Assembly: GCF_001625305.1 (NCBI RefSeq)
Contig: NW_017804087.1
Location: 2,318,479-2,382,478, forward strand
Source of the DNA: Branchiostoma belcheri
Taxonomy: Eukaryota > Chordata > Leptocardii > Amphioxiformes > Branchiostomatidae
Direction of reading: 5' to 3'
DNA: 64,000 nt
This document shows positions 62,401 to 64,000 of this stretch, piece after piece; position 1 is the stretch's first letter, and each line of letters begins with the position of its first letter. The notes beneath the pieces are model-generated. The model did not search any database. It was not told the origin of the DNA and was given only the letters and a program-made list of their open reading frames with translations. Made by a program: the position numbers and the translations under genes.

Positions 62401-62891
62401 TGCTGCTTCCATGGTAGAAGTTTTAAGCCCTGATGACTTCCCAGGTCGGGTCATTGACAACAAAGACCCCTGGTTTGTGGACTTCTTTGCACCAGTAAGT
62501 ATTTTCCTGTCATGACAGACAACCTTTCCTCAGGTTGGTAGAAATCAGACAGAAGATTTCCTGACTATATGTACTATGTAATTTTACAAGGGAGTAAAAT
62601 TATCATTGTTTTTGGCTTGTCCATCAGTGGATGTATAGTGTCAGTGTTATTGTCAGTGTCAGTGTTAGTGTGTAGTGTGACTGTGTGTCTGTGTTTTTGT
62701 GTGTGCCATCTTTCTGTATTGCAGTTTTTCTATGTGAAGTATACTACATGTATATTTGATCTCTGATTGCCCAGTGGTGCCCTCCATGCCGTATGCTGCT
62801 ACCAGAGTGGAGGAAGGCCTCCAGGTCACTGGACGGGACAGTCAGCTTTGGCACGGTGGACTGTACCATCCACAACGTCTTGTGCAATAAA
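14061..62891 (+). CDS. DNAJC10: DnaJ homolog subfamily C member 10 (ERdj5), 5' twelve coding exons, 3' end outside window
   Basis: ER-lumen co-chaperone and disulfide reductase: the J domain recruits BiP and the thioredoxin domains reduce misfolded glycoproteins for ER-associated degradation. Twelve coding exons (14061-14255, 33520-33688, 40064-40114, 43103-43188, 45112-45249, 46133-46223, 56742-56819, 57420-57675, 60287-60403, 61879-61990, 62358-62494, 62775-62891) have GT-AG borders and agree in phase, apart from a frame break inside the ninth. They encode about 516 residues: a hydrophobic leader (~11-29), J domain with HPD (60-62), Trx1 with CSHC (158-161), two Trx-like domains without CxxC, and Trx2 with WCPPC. 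Order and spacing follow the human protein. Human ERdj5 continues with two more CxxC domains and KDEL, which would lie past 64000. The identification rests on my reading of the translated exons, not on a search. Confidence 0.95.
16205..16740. mobile_element. Foldback repeat copy, split by the MITE
   Basis: Left piece ...GACATCCAGG before 16241 and right piece TAATGAGATAC...GATAGATTTTGAAAACTGTC after 16642. Matches the copies at about 6926-7072, 41557-41690 and 44843-45013. Confidence 0.65.
16244..16641. mobile_element. 398-bp TIR element (Harbinger-type MITE) nested in a foldback repeat
   Basis: Perfect inverted repeats of at least 33 bp begin GGCCATGTTGATTTGATT at 16244 and end with the complement at 16641. 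TAA lies on each side (16241-16243, 16642-16644). TIRs with a 3-bp TWA duplication fit PIF/Harbinger derivatives. The centre is A/T-rich, has CGCGCG patches near each end, and no frame. A relative of the interrupted host repeat at 44843-45013 shows the empty site. Confidence 0.8.
17427..17600. repeat. SINE-like repeat, second copy of the 2.5-kb family
   Basis: GGCAAAGGTAAAGGTAAAGG then GGGGGCAGTGGGTTGTTAGT...GTGTCTAGGGCAGG and TTCCTTCCACCTCCCCAGCT, matching the 2537-2815 repeat. Confidence 0.5.
17988..18215 (-). CDS. Possible coding remnant or terminal exon in DNAJC10 intron 2
   Basis: A GC-richer patch with an open minus-strand frame ending [43 protein letters not shown], stop. Composition is more coding-like than the surrounding intron and there are acceptor-like sites (CTTCCTGAAAG, CTACACCCAG). 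No partner exon or poly(A) signal was found. Could be chance. Confidence 0.2.
   Translation of the reverse strand, partial: RNNSVLPESTSCTSCYTQRLGLAIITTTSRSQTATGPGVNGSSGTAADLFMAEYITSDSRQFQQFTAMGPGPTNV
21918..21959. repeat. (GTTT)n microsatellite
   Basis: About ten uninterrupted GTTT units. Confidence 0.95.
22450..22590 (-). repeat. tRNA-derived SINE
   Basis: Minus strand: GGCATAACGGTCAGAGCG (A box), GCTTCAAATCCCTGAC (B box), then GCCCTTGGGAAAGGCACTTT. Confidence 0.6.
25730..26049. mobile_element. TIR element copy 1 (320 bp)
   Basis: Ends CTAGGAAGAAATGTTG and, inverted, CTAGGAAAAAAATGTTG. The body is shared with 31227-31682, including CCCCTTCAAGGGACAT, CCAACATTGACATTGAAA, CACTAGAGATTGCCAAAGTC and AATCCCTACCTACCGACCCT. 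No protein-coding frame. Superfamily not assigned. Confidence 0.65.
28962..29195. repeat. Tandem repeat, ~50-65-bp unit, four copies
   Basis: Each unit starts TGGAGCC(A/G)AG and carries ACTGGCCCTGGCA and CTGGCACCCAGGC; the third is shortened. Confidence 0.8.
31227..31682. mobile_element. TIR element copy 2 (456 bp)
   Basis: Ends TTGGAAAAAAATGTTGCG and, inverted, TTGGAAAAAATGTTGTG. Longer than copy 1 by about 100 bp after CAAAGTC, so copy 1 has lost, or copy 2 gained, a central piece. Flanks carry a diverged direct repeat (GATTGATCTGAACGGCAGAG; GATTGATCAGAGCGGCAGAG). Confidence 0.65.
32133..32258. repeat. 42-bp tandem repeat, three copies
   Basis: AGAATG(G/T)GTAGCAATGTCT units start at 32133, 32175 and 32217. 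Confidence 0.85.
33229..33440. repeat. 153-bp partial tandem duplication just before DNAJC10 exon 3
   Basis: CAGCATTTATCAAGACACCC...CCTGATCAT at 33229 recurs at 33382, nearly identical over about 60 bp. Confidence 0.8.
33520..33688 (+). CDS. DNAJC10: DNAJC10 exon 3: second half of J domain
   Basis: Acceptor TTGTAG, donor TTTG|GTGAGA; phase 0 in, phase 1 out. Encodes [20 protein letters not shown] and on to the [11 protein letters not shown] segment, matching helices III-IV of the J domain and the G/Y-rich linker of ERdj5. The J domain is therefore split straight after HPDKNQ by a 19.3-kb intron. Confidence 0.95.
34111..34207 (-). CDS. Nested gene terminal exon: membrane segment, tail, stop and poly(A) signal
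   Basis: Acceptor CATTATCCTAG; encodes [20 protein letters not shown] then [11 protein letters not shown] and TAA at 34113-34111. About 19 residues are hydrophobic. AATAAA (34115-34110) overlaps the stop, consistent with a real 3' end and a very short 3'UTR, although more than one signal could be used. Confidence 0.6.
34111..38999 (-). CDS. Nested antisense gene: unrecognised single-pass membrane protein, C-terminal nine exons
   Basis: Inside DNAJC10 intron 3, on the opposite strand, nine exons chain with consistent phases: 38999-38945 (1 to 2), 37593-37551 (2 to 0), 36066-36020 (0 to 2), 35809-35604 (2 to 1), 35465-35404 (1 to 0), 35270-35001 (0 to 0), 34550-34452 (0 to 0), 34395-34364 (0 to 2), 34207-34111 (stop). 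They encode ~300 residues, mostly alternating hydrophobic/polar beta-type sequence with paired cysteines, then [20 protein letters not shown], a likely membrane helix, and the short tail [12 protein letters not shown]. An AATAAA overlaps the stop. Introns are mostly 56-500 bp, short beside DNAJC10's. I infer a type I membrane protein with an extracellular or lumenal region; further exons should lie upstream (right). Not recognised. Auxiliary subunits of the CatSper type share this general architecture, but I see no diagnostic motif. Confidence 0.65.
34364..34395 (-). CDS. Nested gene micro-exon
   Basis: 32 nt between a strong acceptor (TTCCTTCTCACACAG) and GGCAG|GTGTTG. Encodes [10 protein letters not shown] and leaves AG, completed to Ser by the next exon. 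Confidence 0.6.
34452..34550 (-). CDS. Nested gene exon ([10 protein letters not shown])
   Basis: Acceptor ATACTTAG, donor CATG|GTGAGA, 33 codons in phase 0: [20 protein letters not shown] then [13 protein letters not shown]. The other two frames are closed. Confidence 0.65.
35001..35270 (-). CDS. Nested gene exon, largest (90 codons)
   Basis: Acceptor CTTTCCCGTAG (an in-frame TAG is the acceptor itself), donor GAAG|GTAAAA. Ninety open codons with clear coding character, including [39 protein letters not shown] and [20 protein letters not shown] is a possible N-glycosylation site. Phase 0 to 0. Confidence 0.75.
35404..35465 (-). CDS. Nested gene exon ([12 protein letters not shown])
   Basis: 62 nt; acceptor ATTTACATAG, donor TTTCAA|GTGAGA. 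Phase 1 in and 0 out, exactly as its neighbours require. Encodes [20 protein letters not shown]. Confidence 0.6.
35604..35809 (-). CDS. Nested gene exon ([14 protein letters not shown])
   Basis: Acceptor ACTGGGCAG. Open for about 68 codons: [68 protein letters not shown]. Two alternative donors (35610 and 35604, both |GTAAAG) leave the same phase 1. Confidence 0.65.
36020..36066 (-). CDS. Nested gene exon ([15 protein letters not shown])
   Basis: Acceptor TAACGTTAG; donor ACACT|GTGAAC is weak. Encodes [15 protein letters not shown], phase 0 to 2. It is the only candidate I found that bridges the phase between its neighbours. Confidence 0.4.
37010..37300. repeat. 89-bp tandem array, three copies plus
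   Basis: AACCTGCATATACCCAGTAC starts at 37010, 37099, 37188 and 37277; copies are almost identical. The unit is internally palindromic (CAGTGCAGGTTAGGTGCAGG; CCTGCACTAACCTGCA). Related single copies are scattered through the window. Confidence 0.9.
37551..37593 (-). CDS. Nested gene exon ([14 protein letters not shown])
   Basis: Acceptor TTATTCACACAG after a pyrimidine-rich tract; donor CAAG|GTCTTT is weak. Reads [14 protein letters not shown], phase 2 to 0. Reading through the donor stays open to [10 protein letters not shown] then stop, so the 3' border is uncertain. Confidence 0.45.
37747..37883. mobile_element. Short foldback element (137 bp) in the nested gene's intron
   Basis: CCAACACAAGTAATTGAAGT at the left pairs with ACTCCAATTTCTTGTGTTGG at the right. 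CCCAAATTTTT and AAAAATTTGGG also pair. No frame. Confidence 0.6.
38412..38444. repeat. (TG)n microsatellite
   Basis: Uninterrupted TG dinucleotides. Confidence 0.95.
38945..38999 (-). CDS. Nested gene exon (TFNAIVCDF)
   Basis: Acceptor ACTGTATCCTCCAG and near-perfect donor ACCAG|GTAAGT. Only the phase-1 frame is open: [17 protein letters not shown]. It ends in phase 2, matching the exon at 37593. Confidence 0.6.
39313..39374 (-). CDS. Possible further upstream exon of the nested gene
   Basis: Acceptor TTGATTTTATAG; phase-1 frame [20 protein letters not shown], then AAT|GTAAAA (39313) or a weaker ATCA|GTACTA donor that would match the next exon's phase. Other exon-like pieces occur at 39228-39200 and 39597-39533, but I could not chain them all consistently. 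Confidence 0.35.
40064..40114 (+). CDS. DNAJC10: DNAJC10 exon 4: linker into Trx1
   Basis: A 51-nt exon between CACATACAG and G|GTATGT, phase 1 to 1. Encodes [17 protein letters not shown], the conserved entry strand of the first thioredoxin domain in ERdj5 (human has DDPEIITL). Short, but spliced in frame on both sides. Confidence 0.93.
41170..41340 (+). repeat. tRNA-derived SINE
   Basis: TCTTGTGGTTGGGGTGGTGA (A box region), GGTTCTGGGTTCAAATCCCT (B box), then TGTCCTTGAGAAAGGCACTT, the same tail as the 22.5-kb copy in the opposite orientation. Confidence 0.6.
41314..41755. repeat. Tandem duplication (~155 bp) interrupted by a foldback element
   Basis: CAAAGAAAGTAATATTGTTT and CTCCCATTCCTTAAAGC segments occur twice. 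The second copy is split around 41557-41690. Confidence 0.65.
41557..41690. mobile_element. Foldback element copy inside a tandem duplication
   Basis: Starts GTTAGACATCCAGGCAATAA, carries GATACGCCAAAAACAG and the complementary TTGTTTTTGGCATACCTT. Interrupts the second copy of the 41.3-kb duplication. Confidence 0.6.
42040..42400. repeat. Dispersed copies of the palindromic GCAGGT family
   Basis: GGTACATGGACCAGTGCAGG...CACAGCTCCAATTTTACCTG at 42290-42380 matches the 89-bp array unit. A diverged half-copy lies at 42090-42160 (GTGCAGGTAACAGTGAAAAT). Others occur near 15280, 15460, 27120, 40280 and 42860. Confidence 0.7.
43103..43188 (+). CDS. DNAJC10: DNAJC10 exon 5: Trx1 active site CSHC
   Basis: Acceptor CTCTGCAG, donor GCT|GTAAGT; phase 1 in, 0 out. 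Encodes [20 protein letters not shown] with the redox motif CSHC (158-161), identical to the Trx1 motif of vertebrate ERdj5. Confidence 0.95.
43525..44340. repeat. Complex tandem array in DNAJC10 intron 5, four copies
   Basis: AAACCTTTCAAAATAGGGAA-type motifs at 43525, 43808, 43948 and 44199, each followed by AGTACCAAGGACAGCTTATG-like sequence. Unequal spacing implies partial units. Confidence 0.75.
44843..45013. mobile_element. Foldback element copy with an intact TAA target
   Basis: GGTTAGACATCCAGGTAATG at about 44847 followed by GAAGCAACTAGATAGATATT and its near-complement CAAAATCTATCCAGTTGCTT. The single TAA at 44861-44863 corresponds to the MITE target in the 16.2-kb copy. Confidence 0.6.
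45112..45249 (+). CDS. DNAJC10: DNAJC10 exon 6: Trx1 C-terminal part
   Basis: Acceptor after a TTCC-rich tract, donor AGG|GTAGGT, 46 codons in phase 0. Encodes [19 protein letters not shown] and the cis-proline loop NRYPSL, diagnostic of a thioredoxin fold. Confidence 0.95.
46133..46223 (+). CDS. DNAJC10: DNAJC10 exon 7: end of Trx1, start of Trxb1
   Basis: Acceptor CTCCCCAG, donor GCAG|GTAAGG, phase 0 to 1. Encodes [20 protein letters not shown] then [11 protein letters not shown], matching the last helix of Trx1 and the LW(T/A)G hinge in ERdj5. Confidence 0.93.
49316..49625. repeat. Minisatellite, ~42-bp unit, about seven copies
   Basis: Degenerate repeats of GTTAGACTTCCTCTGAATTT followed by CAAGCATTTGAGTT. 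Confidence 0.85.
51363..51680. repeat. 155-bp tandem duplication
   Basis: AACTTCAGCCAAATC(C/T)TAGCT at 51363 and 51518, then ATGCCATGT and GATACAAGA(C/G)GTAGA in both. Confidence 0.75.
51981..52545. repeat. ~145-bp tandem array, four copies
   Basis: Units start AACTTGATCTTTTAACTGCT at 51981, 52136, 52279 and 52425. Each has GTGCCTGAATTTCTC, a GGTCT...AAGGT middle and CTAGAAAATTCACC...GGCAATTTGAAGAC. Confidence 0.85.
53705..54180. repeat. 266-bp tandem duplication
   Basis: AGGAACTGGCTTTTAGATG at 53705 and AGGAACTAACTTTTAGATGG at 53971 lead into two alignable, diverged copies (shared TGTGTAGCATTATA, AGTTTTCA, AGTTGCTATCA). Confidence 0.7.
56742..56819 (+). CDS. DNAJC10: DNAJC10 exon 8: Trxb1 first strand
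   Basis: Follows a 10.5-kb intron. Acceptor TTTCTTTACAG, donor CTGG|GTAAGT, phase 1 to 1. Encodes [20 protein letters not shown] then FCSSGL, aligned with the WLITFCSKGG segment of the redox-inactive Trxb1 domain in human ERdj5. Confidence 0.92.
57050..57175 (+). repeat. Dispersed repeat with CTTGGTGCTGAATTC core, copy A
   Basis: CTATCAAAATGAAATGGCAA...CTGTCCTTGGTGCTGAATTC matches the inverse of 59988-60110 along about 120 bp. Confidence 0.7.
57420..57675 (+). CDS. DNAJC10: DNAJC10 exon 9: Trxb1, with an internal frame break
   Basis: Acceptor TTTTTTCCAG, donor GAG|GTAATT. The 5' part reads [20 protein letters not shown] through GTRFYHHGR in the frame set by exon 8, then meets TGA at 57566-57568. 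The 3' part, from about [14 protein letters not shown] to [14 protein letters not shown], is conserved but lies one frame over, and that is the frame required by exon 10. One extra (or two fewer) bases would restore continuity. No spliceable intron fits between the two halves. Either a sequence or assembly error near 57560-57575 or a real disabling indel. Mean family similarity on both sides favours error or a recent event. Confidence 0.85.
57586..58030 (+). repeat. Tandem exon-derived repeat: 3' half of DNAJC10 exon 9 plus two decayed copies
   Basis: The exon 9 stretch from GAGCTGAGCAGTCTGGACGC through the donor recurs at 57761 (period 175; GAGCTGGGCAGTCTGGATGC) and about 57921 (period 160; CAATACACAGGAGGCC). 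Copy 2 has an in-frame stop (GATGGGTAG). Copy 3 is open ([20 protein letters not shown]) but lacks the GT donor. The intronic tail after the donor is duplicated too. Confidence 0.85.
57761..58030 (+). pseudogene. Decayed duplicate exon fragments in DNAJC10 intron 9
   Basis: See the tandem unit: copy 2 is interrupted by TAG and copy 3 has lost the splice donor, so neither can replace exon 9 as it stands. Both keep recognisable protein similarity to the exon (EILKLMP; AKILKLM). Confidence 0.75.
58031..60286 (+). other. DNAJC10: Rest of DNAJC10 intron 9
   Basis: AT-rich intron; apart from the inverted dispersed repeat at 59988-60110 I see nothing supported. Confidence 0.6.
59988..60110 (-). repeat. 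Dispersed repeat, copy B (inverted)
   Basis: GAATTCAGCACCAAGGACAG in reverse orientation to copy A, with matching flanks. Confidence 0.7.
60287..60403 (+). CDS. DNAJC10: DNAJC10 exon 10: Trxb2 start
   Basis: Acceptor GCCTGTAG, donor AAT|GTAAGA, 39 codons in phase 0. Encodes [20 protein letters not shown] and on to the [12 protein letters not shown] helix, matching the second redox-inactive Trx-like domain (human LFFHFG...ELKKLKTLLKN). Confidence 0.93.
60641..61770 (+). mobile_element. 5'-truncated non-LTR retrotransposon (RTE-like) in DNAJC10 intron 10
   Basis: The element is flanked by a perfect 10-bp direct repeat AGTTTTACAG (60631-60640 and 61771-61780), a target-site duplication. Its frame is open from the left junction to TGA at 61756 and encodes reverse-transcriptase motif A ([11 protein letters not shown]), motif B ([14 protein letters not shown]) and catalytic FADD ([12 protein letters not shown]). 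It then has the long C-terminal region ending [18 protein letters not shown]. The endonuclease and the RT fingers are missing. The 3' end is a short (GGTGAA)n tail. Such C-termini and microsatellite tails are typical of RTE-clade elements (inference). Same orientation as the host gene. Open frame and intact duplication point to a recent, dead-on-arrival insertion. Confidence 0.9.
61879..61990 (+). CDS. DNAJC10: DNAJC10 exon 11: Trxb2 C-terminal part
   Basis: Acceptor TTTTTCAG, donor CATG|GTCAGT, phase 0 to 1. Encodes [20 protein letters not shown] then [18 protein letters not shown], aligned with VGRFDCSS...FQPSLAVFKGQG...EIHHG of human ERdj5. Confidence 0.94.
62120..62310 (+). repeat. Dispersed repeat, copy 1
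   Basis: CACATTACCAGGTATTCAGC...CTTGTGTAATATACTACAGC; matches 63800-63945. Confidence 0.7.
62358..62494 (+). CDS. DNAJC10: DNAJC10 exon 12: linker and start of Trx2
   Basis: Acceptor TTCACAG, donor CCA|GTAAGT, phase 1 to 0. Encodes [20 protein letters not shown] and ends in [10 protein letters not shown], the strand just before the Trx2 active site. Confidence 0.95.
62775..62891 (+). CDS. DNAJC10: DNAJC10 exon 13: Trx2 active site CPPC
   Basis: Acceptor GATTGCCCAG, donor AAA|GTAAGT, 39 codons in phase 0. Starts [20 protein letters not shown] and ends [17 protein letters not shown] is the Trx2 motif of vertebrate ERdj5. The intron after it runs off the window, so the remaining Trx2, Trx3, Trx4 and retention signal are not present. 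Confidence 0.95.
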
Positions 62892-64000
62892 GTAAGTAAA
62901 ACAAAATTTTTGTGTTGGAACTAGGGCTTAGGCATTATAACAATAGACTGTAGTAAAAATAAGTATCCAGATAAGAGGGTTGCAGTTACATGTACTTTGG
63001 AGATAATTCAAAATAATGAAACAACTGTATAAGGTTTACTATCTTTTTTCAGTAAACTGTGACTCAAGACATTATACAACAGCTTAATTGATTTTGTATA
63101 ATGCATTTTATACGTGCAATGTCTAGTGGATGTCTGGCATATTTTAAAAACCTACCAAATTCATAAGGAAAACCATACATGTAGTAGTGCAAGCAGGAAT
63201 ATGAGAAACTTAAATAGAAAGGAAATCAGACAAGTGGTTTAAATTATTCACTAGAAGCAAGCTGTGACATGAACTGTTTTCGTATTATTTTCTACTTTTA
63301 TGTCTCTCAGTTCAACATCATTTAGATTTTAATTTGCTGGTAAGATGTTATGGTCAGATGACCCCAGCATGGGAGCCAAGGATGTTTAAGGTCTTCCTTG
63401 TTGGACCCAAGCCAAGTAGAAGGAAAGGTCGAAAAATCTAATTTGTCCCTTGGGTGAGCACAGTCAAATGTCGCCACCTTTTCAAGCTACAGTGTGAAGT
63501 CAGCTGGAATAATGTACAGTGGTCTGTTTTCATGCTTTATTCATGTATGATGATAGTCCTGTTAGAGTGCAATGGTTCATAGAGTTTTGTGGAGACTTGC
63601 TGGTTTACTATACTGTAAGTCTTGAAATGTTTGTGTTTTTTTTTTTTTGGCCTTTCCCATGCAAAATCATGACACCGCAGATATATATATTTATCGAATT
63701 CCTGTTGCTTTACAGTAGGTACTGAACAGTTGCTTGTGCATCATCCTTCTTAATATGTGTGGGTCACATTTGTGGTTTCACTGTATGTTACATGTTCACA
63801 CTTATGTGTGCAACAACAACAGGGAATAGGAGTGGTAGAATACTACACATTACCGGGTCTTCAGCACCAAGGACAGGACCTGTTACCTTAGTCGTGGCTC
63901 TTTTTCTGGTTGTGGTTTGTTGTGTAATATACCACACCAGAGACTTTTTATCTTTCCTAAGCCATTTCCTCAATTCCATTACCTGGTATTCAGCACCAAG
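62892..64000 (+). other. DNAJC10: DNAJC10 intron 13, truncated by the window end
   Basis: Follows donor AAA|GTAAGT. Holds the 63.75-kb dispersed repeat; no exon seen. Confidence 0.6.
63750..63945 (+). repeat. Dispersed repeat, copy 2
   Basis: ACACATTACCGGGTCTTCAG...TGTTGTGTAATATACCACACC; same family as 62120-62310. Another copy starts near 63978. Confidence 0.7.

Overview
The window reads as nuclear DNA of an invertebrate animal. Genes are split by GT-AG introns, there are no bacterial-style operons, and the non-coding sequence is full of SINE-like, LINE, TIR-element and tandem-repeat DNA. The main protein resembles the vertebrate ER chaperone DNAJC10 (ERdj5). The many ACATGTACATGT-type motifs and the divergence level make amphioxus (Branchiostoma) my best guess, but that is inference.

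Layout. (1) 1-11.5 kb: mostly repeats (tRNA-like SINEs, a decayed LINE at 0.73-1.63 kb, a hAT-like element at 4.54-5.66 kb). It also carries a small minus-strand gene whose exons (10.13, 9.9 and 6.8 kb) join in consistent phase into an 87-residue N-terminus I do not recognise. (2) 11.53-11.76 kb: a CpG-rich stretch flanked by two outward-facing splice donors, read as a bidirectional promoter for that gene and for DNAJC10. It contains a TGACGTG core and a palindrome close to an NRF1 site. (3) 14.06-62.89 kb, plus strand: twelve coding exons of DNAJC10, encoding a signal peptide, J domain with HPD, Trx1 (CSHC), two redox-inactive Trx-like domains and the start of Trx2 (CPPC). The last Trx domains and the ER-retention tail lie beyond the right edge.

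(4) Nested inside DNAJC10 intron 3 on the opposite strand (39.0 to 34.1 kb) is a chain of nine short exons whose phases all agree. It ends in a hydrophobic segment, a short tail, a stop and an overlapping AATAAA. This is the 3' part of a single-pass membrane protein gene I cannot name, and it is the most interesting gene in the window.

(5) Oddities within DNAJC10: exon 9 has a frame break (in-frame TGA at 57566) in otherwise well-conserved sequence, and its 3' half is followed by two decayed tandem copies in the intron. A 5'-truncated LINE with an open reverse-transcriptase frame and a 10-bp target duplication sits in intron 10.

(6) The 19-kb intron 2 and 10.5-kb intron 7 hold tandem arrays and dispersed foldback elements. 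One 398-bp TIR element (TAA target duplication) lies inside an older foldback repeat, and a related copy elsewhere in the window preserves the unoccupied site.
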